Shown here piece by piece: positions 30,096 through 43,112 of a stretch of DNA of 64,000 nt. How positions within the stretch are numbered: the first letter of the stretch is position 1; every line of letters begins with the position of its first letter. A program made the position numbers and the translations under genes. The notes beneath the pieces were generated by a model. The model had not been told where the DNA came from. It ran no database searches and worked only from the letters and a program-made list of their open reading frames with translations. Source of the stretch: Brugia malayi (Eukaryota; Nematoda; Chromadorea; Rhabditida; Onchocercidae); contig NW_025062479.1 in NCBI RefSeq assembly GCF_000002995.4, positions 4,680,221-4,744,220 of the forward strand, written 5' to 3'.

Positions 30096-33000
30096 ACTAA
30101 CAATTGGCTTTCGAGGTAGGAGTGCTGCTCTGTTGATTAGTGTTGCTGGGCTCTCCTGCTGTGTCTGTCCTCCATTCCTGAGTTAGTGAGTTGATAAGTG
30201 CTATCAGAGAGATTGACTGGGCAAGGGGTTACTGCTGTCATCGTCACTGCCTTGCAACATTACTTCCACCAGCCATCAACGTTACCTCCCTTGCTTCTAC
30301 TTCGATAATAGGCGAAGAAGCAAGTAACAGAGGGAGGGGAACACTACTACCAATCGAACCTCTGTCGTCGAGACATTATCCACAGAAAAGACAAGACAGG
30401 ACGAGACGAAGACGTAGCTGTAGGCGAAGACGAGAACGGGACAGAGGTGTTGCAGAGAGTGATTGATCGAGATCGTTGTTCTTTGTGACAGATTATGTTG
30501 CTCGCTACTGACGATGAGATATTGTTATGTCTTCCTCATCCTTCATCTCTCTGTTCTCTTCCATTTCCTAGCCTACGTTAATTACGTGGTCAGTTGACAC
30601 AAGCCGTGATGCTGCTGATAATATTTTGATAAATATCAGTCAATTTGCACTATTTTTGTTATTGTTTATCTGAGTCCTCTTGAATAAGTTCCCTCGCAAG
30701 GTTGTGACGAATTTACTGGTGCATTAGGGGACGGTGCTACATCTTATCAGTTGGAAGAAATGTTATTCGGAAGCATGTTTTACATATACTTTCTAGCTGC
30801 ACGGTCCTCATATGTCCTTTTTCGAAGAGGCTGTTTAAATTTTGTTGCTTCTCCTGAGTAGATGTCATCATTGTAGGTAGTAGAATCTTGATTAGTTTTA
30901 TGTCGTAATGATGGTAATAAAAATGAAAATGGTCGATTCGGCATCACGAATATTAACACATTTTCGTCTACTCGTCACCGAGCCCACCTGATTAATGGTG
31001 TGAAACATCTGTTGCGACATGCAACACCATTCTACTGCTATACTATTGGTTGCTTAAATCAGTATTCGTCCAAGTCCGCTTTGCAAGCTGTTAGACGCTG
31101 TTAATGAGTTGATGTGGTCGTTGTCATTGGCCGTTTACCAAATGCTCGCTGTTAGTTCTTAATATTAAATTTGCATGGAATGAAATAAAATGTTCACTTT
31201 CCAGTGCTACTTCGAACAGCTTATTAGCACTGTTACTGTAGTGTTCTGTTCTGTGATGTTGTGTTAATGCTGCTACTGCTGCGGCTGTTGAGTGGTGGTG
31301 GTTGAAGTTAATCAGTCGCAGGTGCGAAATGATCAGTGTCTAACGTTCTACCTGTATTGCATTCATACAGCTTCACTATATCTTCCGAGAGCTTGTCTTC
31401 CATTGATTTGAAACTTTGCTTGCAAGCCGTCGGATTGCTTTTCCTTCCGTGATTCATGCTGATACTTCACCTTTTCATGCCTTAGCATTTCCGCTTGAAG
31501 CTGTCAAACCATTGTGTCACTTCTTTTCACACTACTTTAAAACCAGTTTTATATTCAGAACTTTCTGCTTTGTGGGATATTTCTGAAATTAACCTCATAT
31601 CTCAATCACTCTTGGTGCTGATGTTGCACAGTAATGATTTCTGGTAACTAATTTCAGGTTTGTTCAAGCACAGTCTGTTTTCTTTATTTTTTAACTTGCC
31701 CCTGTTTGCATTTTTCGCTATTTGGGGATTTGATCATAAATATCATAATGTGAAAAGTAATTCGAATTGTTTTCTTTCTAATGATCCATTACTGGAACGA
31801 TGAGCTGGTTTAGTTTTCGTAGGACTTTGTTATATTTACTAATTGCTTAGTACTTATGATACTTTCATCTCTTACCTCAATATCTACATGGTTTATTCAA
31901 AGATGAAGGCATGTTTTTTTTGAAGCGTGAGTGATTACTGTTGCTCGCTGTTAATGCCACTTTGCTTTATAAGTTTACTGAATGCTATATACCAATGAGT
32001 AGTAAATTTTGGACGTCCTATTTAACGAAACTATAGTTGTACGTGGGTCGTGCAGGAGAATTCGTTTCGCAATATGCAGGAGACGGAAAGGGTAAGAAGG
32101 TTACACAGTTGTTCAGTATTACTGAAATGTAATTCATTTTAATAAAAGTCGACTGGATTCGGATTTATGACTGTGTTATGAATTGCAGCGAGACTACTCC
32201 TTATCAGTTTAAATATCGAAGCAGCATCTGCTTTACCTAGAAGGAAGTAAAAACTGTTCTATTGATGCTATTTCGGGAATTGTTTCTTCCAGTGTTGATA
32301 TGCAATAGAATATCAGTTGAAGTTAATAATGTATTCATATTGAATAGTCGATTTATGATTGCTAAAAATATGAGGATATGGGTAGGTCGTGAGGTAGCGG
32401 GTTGGACGATCGGAGATATGTAAATAATGAGGGAATAGCCTCTGCGGAGAGGCGTGGCTATCATCTGGTGACATATGTGTGATTGACCTGTACGACACAC
32501 AGCTGAAAATATTCGTGGTAGCAAGTAGTGTTGCAGTTGCGGTGGCGCTGAATCCAGCAAGTACTCAAATAAGCAAATAACATTTCGTTATACTAATCTA
32601 GGCGACAACTTTACTTTATCATCGTTCGACGATTAACCTAGGTGACAACGTAATGTCCCAACTGCTTCCACTCCTCCTCCTCCTCCTCTTCTTCCTTTCC
32701 CTCTTCCTCCCCCTTTTGTTCCAAGTGACCGTGTTGTGAACTGGTTTTACAAAAGAGTATTGCTGATGTTCACTGTTGTGACTCATTGAGTATTCCTCCA
32801 TCTTCCCGTTCCCTCTCTACTCAACACTCACCTCGCTCATCATCGACTTTACAAACTTTATATTGTTCAGCGTATTTTTATTCATGCTTTTCGTCATTGC
32901 TACTTGAAATTCAGAAATCCGTTCTGCAGATGTTCCATGTAATTTTCAATGTGATTGAAGTAATTGAAGCAAATTGAGTAATTACCATTGCATTTTGTTA

Positions 33001-33376
33001 CTTCTTACTTTATCTGTAATTCAGTCTCGAAGTTTACTTGCTTAACCATCTTACATCACTAGTGATTGTAATCCAGTGAATTTGATTTTTCATGACAGCA
33101 GCCGGATAGTATGTATATTATTTATCACCATGTTTACTAAAACAGATGTAATTTGTTCGTCTTGCTATCGCCATCTTTTTGCTCCTTACTATCACTGTTA
33201 TAGACTTTTTCGTTTGCTGCTTGTTTCGGCATTCTAAAGCATAATTATTTGAGCATTTTATTTTGAAGATAACGAGAAATGACGTCATTCTTTATTGTTG
33301 AAGGCACCATCATCGATCTCAGCTGAAGAAACGTTCGAGATAGAACTCTCTACGAGTGCATGTGTGTGCAGCAAGG

Positions 33377-36258
33377 ATGACAATGGTTGCTTCCTCTCCT
33401 CTCCCATTAACTGCAAATATGGGTTGTGCATCGTGTCGGCAACTTCATGCTGATATAAAGGTTTGATTTTAGTGACTTTTAATTTAATTTCTGGAAGTAA
33501 TTGGGTTAAAAGTATCTATACGTAAAAAGAATTTTGCAGACAATGCGTTTCCCTTTAAACAAAATCTGTAGTGTCCTGTTCTATGTCATCGTAATGGCGC
33601 TGCTATGTTGTGTTAATCTTTTTGTCGTTGTAGCTAGTTTTTATTGTTGGGAAATCTAAGGAAAAATCATTAACCGTTGACACAAAATATTATTTCCATA
33701 TTACCTTTTGGATTTCAGGACTGTGTTGCCCAGCTCTCTGATAAGCTGGACCAATTACGTGTGCGGGTTGAAACATTATTTGCGCTAAGGCAACCTGGAT
33801 ACGGAGTTGACGTGGCGGTGAGCGCTGAAGGCGAAAAAAGTACGGCTGAGAGATCGATAACTCTGAAAGATGAAGTGGTAGGTATGACCAGCTTCATTTA
33901 AGCATCCCGATTTTATTGCTGAAATTTAGTGCCATAATAGCAAAATTTGTTAGTAGTGGGTTTCTTCATTTATTTTTATCTAAATAATTTTGTAGTGGAG
34001 TATGGTCTAATTAATTACAGCTTCCTTTCAATTTCTTTGACACAGAAGGCTAATCTGGTCATATTTTTGAGGATTTTTTTGCAGTTAATTTCTAGTTCTG
34101 TTCTATTTTTTAATATTGTCAAACGTTCTTTTCACTAGTGAAGTGTGTAAGCCATTAGCGAGGTAATTAAGAGATATTTCTTTTCATTCATTCAGTTTGG
34201 AGTTTTTATTGAATTATAAGGCTAGAAATTATTATCATTTGATTTTTTCTAGGTCTCGGAATGTGGAACAGAGGAAAAAGAGACACCATCGCCTTCACTG
34301 CTTGAAAATAGTGATACAACAATAGGAAACGCTGAAAGGTATATTCTTTTTTTTGCTTCTATTAATACTTTCGGAATAACGTCACGGTGACTCAGTGTTC
34401 AATTTTTAGTGAGGCGACACCAACAGATAATCACAATCATGCATTGAGCGGTAGCAGGAAACGCAAACCAAACAGGGAAGCAGTACATAGAGTAGAGAAA
34501 ATTAATAGCAGTAACAATTTGCTTACTCAGAACCTGGTAAGTGTACAATTCTGTTTTAGAAAGCATTTTATTACAGTATTAAACAAAAATGCTTTCACGC
34601 TGAATACTTTTTTTTTTTAAACAGTTCGCAATATATGTGATGGGTGTTATCAGAGTAGGTTATTTTAAATTACTAAAAGGTATGAAAAATATTTTGCTAC
34701 CACTACATTTTAACGAACATGTATTTGATACAAATGTACGTTCTAACCTGTTGACATACATCGCCAGCGTGTTATTAAGATAAAAAAATATTAAGAAAAT
34801 TTCAAATATGTAATAAATATGAGCTACTCTTTTCTGAATGAGCTGTTCGATTTTTTCTTTTTGGAATACTTCAGGAGTTTATAGCAACAGCGTTGCATTA
34901 AACATTGTAGCTGATGGAGCATTTTTTTTTTTTTTTTTTTTTTTTTTTTGTTGGATATCTCGTAGTTTTGAACCAATTTACTGCAGGATTCAGTTGTAAA
35001 TGAAAAACCAATAGAAGCAGCAGTGAAGACGGATGGTTTCATCTATCCAGCAGCAGCACTTTTTGATTCTTTTTCATTGGCCGCAAATTTAATGGCCACT
35101 GGTGGAACTAACGCAGCGGCGCAACAAAACATCCTTTCAATGTTGTGCCAGCAACCAGCCACAGCCCATCCTCCTCCATCGTCTACGCCAAATAGCACAG
35201 AAGACGGCGTGAATGACCTCGTCATGGAAGTAAGCTTTTCCTTGATTTTTTCTGAAGTTGGATTGCAATACTTTCACTGAATGATGTTTTACTAGGGAGG
35301 AAAGTTTTTAATGGATTTTGTTGAGAATGATTGCTTCAGTAAATTTAATAAAAGAATTTTCTATTGGTCCTTTATGGTAGACTTCAATTCGGGATGTAAT
35401 ATGATACCTCTTAATTATAGTAGTTTGAAAAAAAAAAAAACAACTTCATTACTTTTGTTTGCATACTTTTGCAAATTTGAGTTTTTTTATCAGGAGGAAG
35501 AAGATACAAATAGCAGCAATAATTCTCCATCGATGTCGCGATGCAGCAATTGTTTGACAACAAAGACAACAGCTTGGAGGAGAGATCAGACTGGCAAATT
35601 AGTATGCAATGCTTGCGGCCTTTATTACCGTTTACATAGGGTAAATTTTCATTATTTATTGGTAACCGGTTAACATTTCCATCGAATACGATCCGCCTTA
35701 TCATTAACTTTGTCTTTTCCTTCCCTCCACATTTTATTTCCCTATTCCATTATTACATAAAATCTCGTTTAGATGTATAGAATTACTGAAATATCTTGGC
35801 ACCTGAAAGTTCTTCCCTTCTCCCTAAAATATTTCTCATTTTCTTCCAACAATAATTCATTGAACTTTACTGAAATACCCTACCATGCAGCAGTGTTTCT
35901 TGCTGAAATACTTCTCCACTCATTTCAGTCATCGTGCTTCTTACTGGACAAGTCAGGGAGCTAATATTTAGTACTAATAAATTTTTTTCGCAAACGATTT
36001 TTGCAGACAAATCGACCGGTACATATGCGGAAGGATATTATTCAACAGCGTTTCAGACGTCGTGTCAAAGAAGATGATGCTGTGTCCAATAATCCACAGT
36101 CGGTTCTTTCATCATTAATTTCCATTTCACCTTCAGCTGCAGCTACATTCGCACTTCTAGAGCAACAGCATAATACACTGCAAGGGAATCTCAATGGGCA
36201 GCCTTTATTTGAGCAGCAGAATACGTTACAGGCCCAGAATCAAACGGCACCCATTTGA
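33377..36258 (+). CDS. GATA-type zinc-finger transcription factor, EGL-18/ELT-6-like
   Basis: DNA-binding regulator. Seven exons: 33377-33460, 33719-33877, 34253-34338, 34410-34536, 34987-35229, 35494-35640, 36007-36258, giving 365 residues. One GATA finger at residues 250-274: [15 protein letters not shown], then [13 protein letters not shown], with the exact C-x2-C-x17-C-x2-C spacing. It is followed by the basic tail [20 protein letters not shown]. The N-terminus has a CASC pair (residues 17-20) and a short predicted coiled coil ([20 protein letters not shown]). A basic patch [11 protein letters not shown] could be a nuclear signal. The finger, with Arg-Leu-His-Arg and HMRKD, recalls C. elegans EGL-18/ELT-6 (seam and vulval cells), which I also remember as chromosome IV genes; that subfamily call is from memory. 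The first exon follows GTGTGTGCAG, 6 bases before the ATG, so earlier non-coding exons or a spliced leader are possible. Confidence 0.9.
34922..34949. repeat. Poly(T) tract in GATA-factor intron
   Basis: Twenty-eight uninterrupted T residues in the intron before the exon at 34987. Similar pure T runs occur at 36824-36843, 52447-52474 and 53422-53444. They are prone to length errors in assembly. Confidence 0.9.
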
Positions 36259-39200
36259 CTGTGGTACATCGAAAGCCATAGCTGATAAGTGGTCCTTCTT
36301 TTTCCTCAGCATAATTGCAGAAAACGGCAGTTTTTTTTTTGCAAATTTGCATAATAGTACGTACATTTCATGTTTGAATTTGGTTTATTGTTCATTTTCC
36401 TCTTTATGGTTTAGTAATGTGATTTATCTGGCATAATACTTCATCATTTGGAACCATTTCAACAGTTTTGTATGCTTATGCAAATGGGCGCAGTTTTTTT
36501 TTTTTTTTTTACCACAGTTCTTTTTTGCTGTATTTGATACTCACTTATGTATATAATCAAATGGAGTTGCCTTGGCTGCTTTTTTGAAGTAATTCTCGAC
36601 TATGGTTTTTGATCCATCTTTCGAGTGTGATTCCTAAAATGAAACCAAGTGCCAACTATAACTTATTGGACGTTATCGGATGGAGCAATAAATCAATTTG
36701 AATGTTTTTATAACAGTTTGAGTACTTTTATAGAGAATTTGGTAGAAAAAAAAGAGTGGGAAATTTTGATTCCAGATTAAGGTGTTGGTTGGAGTCGAGC
36801 CTGTGCAGCTCCAATGCTTTCAGTTTTTTTTTTTTTTTTTTTTGAAAATTTATTTTGGAGCATATTCATTGTTTTGAAGATGTCTTCCAGTTTTCAACAG
36901 TCACTTTGTTATATATAGCGACCAGCAGCCGGGTTTTTCCAGTCGTTTTCATATTTTAAAAATTTTTTCATTTTAAGGATTTTCAATGACACTGCTTTAA
37001 TTTTGTGCTTTTTGTTCCGTTAATATGTGTGTAGCTTTCCCTGTTTAGCTCTTAAGCAGCTAATTTTTTTAATTCATTTTTTCCTCCTTTGAGCTACCGA
37101 TGCATAAGCATAATCTCTTACTTCCAAACCGTTGTGTACGCATGTTTTGCACTACCGAGCTTTACCTGTTTTATTTTTTCCAGCTCTTCATTTATTTTTT
37201 CTCTTTCTCTCTGTTACCAGTGTGTCTTTTATTCACTTCATCTGTATTTTCCATTCCACAATAGCATTTTTGTTTTTTTTTGATTGGTGTAAACCATCTC
37301 TTATGCACATAATTGTTCTCAAATTTGTCTACGTTTTCAAACTTGAATTGATTTTATCAGTTCAATTTAATTCTTATGTAGAAGCCTGTGTCAAAAGAAT
37401 TATTTTTTCTTTCTTTGCAATTCCTTTCTTGCTTTTTCTCGCATAGTCATTTCTTTTTTCACATAATTTGTTTGTCGAGTAATGGACATGCATAATATCC
37501 TATAATGGTGCGAGCAAAAGTTTTTTGTAACTCTTTAAAAAAAATGTCATTCAAATGTTCCTGATAAGAGAAAGATACAGTATATAATGGTTTTATAGAG
37601 TTTGTACACTATATACGGGAATGCATTTGGTTCAGTTAATGAGATAGTAAATCAGTATGCTGGAATTCCAGAATTTCTAGAATGCAATGGTAAAGTTTTT
37701 GATAAGAAAAGAATGCTGGGTTTCCCATCTTGTTTGCTGGTTTAGTGAATGAATTTCCTGGATTGGTACAGGTGTTGTGATTTGAACTTTGTTACCTGAC
37801 ATAGCAACAGAGTAGATTTAATCAACTTGAGTGCTGCTATTTGGATGAAGAGAGCTCACCGTGAAGAAGGGTTGGCACGCAATTTTCATGTGTGTAGATT
37901 AGAACTAGGTCATCTGGTGATTATTGTATATCATTAATTGAGCTGAGGAGATAATGATTTGGATGATACATTGTACACTGAGATTCATTTTTCACTCGTT
38001 CTGAAGTAATATTGTGGAACTGATGATTGCGTCTGCAACATTTGTGTGCAAGAGCAAGGTATTGGTGGTTCGTTGATACTAGTTTTAATATTTTAATATT
38101 GGGAGGAATTGGACTGGGAAGGTTGCCAACCGATAATGGTTTTGTGGGACGGAGAGGAAAATGGAGAAGGAGAGGCCTATGTTAACCATAGCATTTCATT
38201 GTTATCTTCATGATTCGACCTCGTCTTTCTCGCAGTTGTTCGCCCTCGAAAAGCATCTTTCCAGTTCTTATTCATTGTTAAATGGCCTTGTTATACTCTC
38301 TCATCATCATCATCACTATCGATATCAGTCCTATAACTGACTCACTATTCACTGTTTGCTTCCTTTTACTCATTCTCCTACCCATATTTCACCAAATTTT
38401 TGAAAGAGGTCCCCATACTTTTCTGTTTATCCACCTTGCTAAGTCTCGTTATCAACGAGTTTTATTGATAACACTCGTGTTACATATGTATGTATGTTTG
38501 ATTATGTCCGTGGCGGGGAAAGCGTTTCCTGCTGCTGCTATCAGTGTTGTGCTACTGCTCTATGAAAAGGAGGAAGGCGGGAAGGAAGACGACATCCTGT
38601 AGGGAGCTCATGGTGACATCCTATTACCCTCATGACAATACTCAATGGGCAGATGTGTGTGAGGGTGTGTCTGTATAGGTGGATGTGTGTGGGTGTGTGT
38701 ACCTTTGCACAGACCATCACTATAATCAACGCACATTAACAAACAGGCACTACCACTGCCACGATCATTATCCTTCCCCTAACTCAGTGCGCTCTTTCAC
38801 TGGCCTTGCCTAGCCCTGGACGGGGCCGTATCACAACACTAACTGGTGACATCGCGAGAGGTTACAATCGACGTCCCGAATTATGTTACTTTCCAGATCT
38901 GCCGTGTTTTTGAGACCATAAGTTTAAGATAAGTGTGACAGAAACTTTGTAAAGGTGGTGGCTATATTCCATATGATGTACTTCAGTGCAGTACCCCTTC
39001 CTGTCGTAGTTACTTTTGCGATGGATTTGATTTGGCTTCCAAATGGTGGAACTAAATCCGTGTAGTCACAAGAAATTTAAATCCCCCACTCCGCTTATGT
39101 TTTAACAAACTGCTGTGATATTTGATTCCTTCCTTCAGAGATAATGTGGGCATATTCCAATCAAGATATTGGTTGGATGCTTGGAGTTTATGGGAATCAC

Positions 39201-39878
39201 AGCCACATAGGCAAACCTGTTAGTCATACAAAAAGAGAAACTGACATTTTCTTCTTAAAAACAAAAACCCAAGCAAAATATCCAAGAAATGCATTAACAA
39301 TATAAAATAAGCCATGTATCACAAAACAAAAATTGTTCCAAATATACAACCATACAAACAATATGAAATGAAGGTATGGGTCGTTAAGAAACGAAAAGAA
39401 AACTTATACTTATCAAATCATAAAAATTTCAACCTCAGTATATGAAGACTAGAACAAAACTAATGCAATTCTTGTTATATGTACTAGGTTTCGGGAACCA
39501 ACGTTTTCAGTAATACAAATCTACACTCAACCACTCAGACTTTTTCGATAACATATTTCAGAGATTTAATTGAACGGAGAAACTAGTTACGTTCGGTAAC
39601 TGTTTGATACGACTGCAAGTGTTCTGTCTCAGAAAACACGTTTTATACGGCTTATAATGATTGGAACCGATCTCATGTAGGGAATTAAACAGTCTTTAAA
39701 AAGCCGAACAAAAGAGACACTGCACCGTTTTGATTACATTATGTTTGATGAAAACCAATTACTGAAGGGAAACAAAGTAGAAGGCAATTCTGCATTTGGA
39801 ATGGTCAAAGCAATGTCAGTAAAGAGAAGAATCTAATGGATAGAAGAACAGATAAAAGAATCAACACCGTTCAAAGTA
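36259..39878. other. Intergenic, 3' flanks of the GATA factor and signal peptide peptidase
   Basis: About 3.6 kb between two convergent genes. It begins with a T-rich 3' region of the GATA factor, with AATAAA at 36687-36692. GT-rich sequence with several TGTGTG blocks lies at 38651-38702. Open frames near 37.1-37.4 kb and 38.3-38.6 kb are hydrophobic readings of T-rich DNA and resemble nothing I know. I see no further gene. Confidence 0.5.
36687..36692 (+). terminator. Candidate poly(A) signal for the GATA factor
   Basis: AATAAA about 430 bases after the stop codon. It is the first canonical hexamer I noticed downstream. The implied 3'UTR of around 450 bases is reasonable for a regulatory gene. 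Confidence 0.4.
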
Positions 39879-42800
39879 TCAGTCAGTTTTTTTCTCATCC
39901 TTTGATTTTTTCGAATGTTTTTTCTCGATTAGATGCTCTTCACAATAACTAAGCATTTCATATGCTTCACCACGGATACCAGCAACCGAAAGCGGGACTA
40001 ATACACATGCTGGAACTAAATAAAGCAATGCCGGCTGTGCTGCCTGAAATGTCAATAAGATGACAAAATGTTCATTGCCTTATTAGTTTTATTACATTTT
40101 CGAAAGTATGCAGTTAAGAGTTTTTACACCTACAGTGACAACACATCAAGAATTCTAAAAAGGAATCCTTAACAAAAAGAAGAAAAACGAAATTATAAGT
40201 TAAAAACACATAGAAACAATTACAAATTTTGAAATTATAAACAGAATTGTTCTCTGTTAACTTGCAATAAGGTTTAATCCTGAGCAAATACTTGACTGTA
40301 TCGATTTACGAACAAGCAAAATAACTTGAACGTTAAATTGCTTTACCTTGAAAAAATGCATCACGCCCATTGTAATCATCAAACCAAAGCAGTATGCCAC
40401 CGTGGTTATGAGGAAGTAGTGACGCGGCTTCTTGTAACTACCTCCCGAACCAATGTAGTGATCAAATCGTCGAAGTAAAGCAATAAATATTCCTGGTATT
40501 ACAATGTCTCCCAAACCTACAAACAATGAATTATTGCTATCGCCACAGACGCCTGATCTTCAAGTTACGTTCCAGAAAATTATTACGAATAAAAAGTACT
40601 TTCATTGATTTTGCTTGCATACAGGTAGAATTCCAGGTGAACTTGATCTGATTTTTTGAAAATGATTAACACAGTGTAAAATATACAAGACATGCAGTTA
40701 TGAAATTAAATAAAACAAAGAGAAGTAATGATGATAAATCCCTAAACTATATTCTTAATTTTATTAAACGTTCACCGAGCATTGCATGTTTGCCAGCATT
40801 ATTTAATCCACAACGATAGATATCTTGTGGGAATTGAAGCAGTAATGGAGCATCGATGCCTTTAGCAACTGTGGTCATCACATCGGTGGCGAACACCCAG
40901 AAAACGTCATAAATAAAAAGTCCAGCCAACAACATTGTTCCCGCCTAGAATACATATTCGTGTTTAAATATGCGACGGGAATCAAGAATGCACAACTAAA
41001 AATTCGAGACGAAGGGAAAAAAAGTCATTGCGACAAAGCCGGTTACATGAAGCATATATGAACAACGGGAAAGCAACCTTAAAACTACATAAATGTATGC
41101 TTTCAATACCGTAAATCGAGAAAGCAACACCAAGTATGTTATTCGTTATCCAGTGCCTTCTGTAAAGATGTGATACACCCACACATAAGCAACAAAGTAT
41201 GGCAACAATGTCGTGAGTATCCCACTCAACTTTGAGAACATATTCCTGAAACTCAAGATGAATCGGAAAATACACATGATACAACAAATAATAAAAACTT
41301 CCTCATAACACGCTGTTTGCTATCTTCATGCAGCCATGCTTACATGACCTGAGTGCTGTTCAATTTTCAATGCTTTTCATAAAATTTCTCACAACAGAAA
41401 TCTCTTGTTCAGAATAAAAACATGTTACCTACAAAATCATCATTAGCTGCTTCTTCAACGTCACCTTCTTCCATCTCTATCTTGCCTCTCTTCAGTGACC
41501 AAAAATATGGATAATTCATTTTTGGCTGATGATTTCCAATGGGAAGCTTACGAAGAACATATGAGAATATTGGCTTTAAAATTGCAGCGAGAGCAACACA
41601 TCCTGAATAATAGTACCATAACAGGCCAACATGTTAAGTTAAAAAAGCATTCAAATTCAAGATTTAAAACTCAACAGTCTAAAAATCCAATCTTTCTTTA
41701 CAGTTTAATTGTATTTTAAAGTTTAATGTTACCTTCCCAACACAGCAACATCAACAACAAATACATTACATTGACTTGGTTGATGAGAGGCAAGAAATGT
41801 AACGCCTTTTGCAACAACGTTCTAGAAGAGTCTCCTTCTATTGCCACCGAGATACCTGTAGCATTAGTCAGCAAGGGGAATATTGCAAGACGCTTTGAAA
41901 GTTCTGGGGGCAAATAATTGTTTACTGTTGAATAGATTCTCAGCCGGCATTCAGCATCGCATCTTAAAATTCAAGTGAAAATTTGTATAAATTTTATCTG
42001 CGCAGTGGTTAGAATTCTTCCTAATCATTACTGGAAAAAATAACAGACTGATTAGGTCCTAACTTCAGTGACCTGATATTTCATTCTCAAAAAGAGAATG
42101 TCAGTGCATAAAATTAATAAAAATAAAGTAATATACTACCTGCTAAAAATTTTCAGTGTGGGTCACATGATGTCTGACTTCATTCACCCACAGAATTCTA
42201 ACCATCTTCCCGTGGGAGATGAATAACTATAGCATGTTTACATACATTCTTTTATTTAAATTATTACAATAGGGTTTTCAAACTACTGTTCCTTACACAT
42301 TTAATATACGACGAAATACACATACCCGAAAAAAATATAAAGCCCAAATAGAACGCAAGATGCTGTTAACGGAAACTTTTTAGCTTCGTTTACTGTTATC
42401 GAAGTTTCTATGAGTCGCTTTTTACGCATATGCTTTTGCACAAAATAAAGAGAGCGAATGCTACCGATAACAATACAGAACAGTGCCATACCATATATGG
42501 AACCATAAGCTGTTATCTGAAAGATGAACTAAATATAGTGAATAACATTTTGAATGGGTTCCCTTGAGATATTATGTATACCTCACATTGCATTACATTG
42601 TTATATGCATTCAATGTCCGGGAAAGCTCAAGCGAACGAGCCATAACTAAAGACAAAAAAGAAAATCTCAAAATTGAGGAAATCCAATTTGAATAGAACT
42701 ATTTTCCACGTTTCTCGAAAGGTGGTTTATTCACATAGCCTCTAGGTGCTGCGTACACAAACCCAGTTAAAAATTTCCTTAAGCAACTAGTTAATGATTC

Positions 42801-43112
42801 ACACAATGGTTTCAGGTCGCAAACATAGAAAAAGAACCTAACGAAACTCTCCATTTCATAATAATTATAAGATCATATTCAAAAGTCAGCAGTTAATGAA
42901 ATATAGTGAAAAATGAGATGCGTATTTATCAGTTCCAATCCTCAATTCATTGTTCTTCGTCATGAGCTAAAGTAAATATTGCTTTTGCAATAAAATAATT
43001 TCAATCGAAAGATTTAGCTTCTAACCTGTTCTTTCACTGTGAAAGTGATGGTACTATTGGAAACACTAGAAATTATGTTATTGGCAGATGGTAATGTCGT
43101 CGCTTCCGCCAT
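39879..43112 (-). CDS. imp-2: Signal peptide peptidase (presenilin-like aspartyl protease)
   Basis: Intramembrane aspartyl protease of the ER that cuts leftover signal peptides and some tail-anchored proteins. Long form, right to left: 43112-43026, 42516-42326, 41821-41733, 41602-41433, 41245-41078, 40944-40776, 40516-40347, 40043-39879, giving 402 residues with all phases closing. The lumenal N-terminus MAEATTLPSANNIISSVSNS has N-glycosylation sequons. Active-site motifs are both present: YD in AGLFIYDVFWVF and GLGD in AMLGLGDIVIPGIF; the PAL motif appears in AAQPALLYLVPA. Other matches are FPLTASCVLFGLYIFF and WITNNILGVAFSIYGIE. The tail ends DEKKTD, a KKxx ER-retrieval signal. The segment TLLQKALHFLPLINQ is about ten residues longer than I expect between two membrane helices. 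An alternative first exon lies at 42582-42644. The gene is head to head with GRP94. Confidence 0.95.
42582..42644 (-). CDS. imp-2: Alternative first exon of signal peptide peptidase
   Basis: On the minus strand an acceptor-like CTTTAG is followed two bases later by an ATG opening MARSLELSRTLNAYNNVMQC plus E, then a GTATAC donor in phase 0. That phase fits the common exon starting ITAYGS at 42516. The distal first exon (43026-43112) also ends in phase 0, so it can only skip this exon to stay in frame: the exon's two leading bases would otherwise shift it. The simplest reading is two transcripts, the shorter one trans-spliced just before this ATG. This N-terminus lacks the N-x-S/T sequons of the other. 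Confidence 0.6.

Larger units (their letters stand above)
25933..33376. promoter_or_regulatory. Long non-coding region upstream of the GATA factor
   Basis: About 7.4 kb without a supportable exon. It starts with the TM9SF3 3' flank and leads to the first coding exon of the GATA factor. It contains a pyrimidine tract (28357-28413), a TCCA-type microsatellite (28573-28633), and purine-rich stretches (29850-29925 and about 29990-30095). Several short open frames are arginine- or serine-rich readings of these biased tracts and show no family resemblance. Developmental transcription factors often have such large upstream regions, so I read it as likely cis-regulatory DNA plus possible non-coding 5' exons. 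That is inference. Confidence 0.4.

Noticed and set aside
30191..30466. Arginine-rich open frame resembling a basic nuclear protein
   Set aside because: It is a reading of a purine-biased tract with no splice-linked partner and no family resemblance.
35043..35225. Antisense open frames over the GATA exon and similar frames opposite other genes
   Set aside because: They overlap well-supported coding exons and have no start, splice or family support.
37089..37446. Hydrophobic open frames suggesting a membrane protein
   Set aside because: They come from T-rich DNA (Phe, Leu, Ser codons) in the 3' flank of the GATA gene; no conserved motifs or exon structure.
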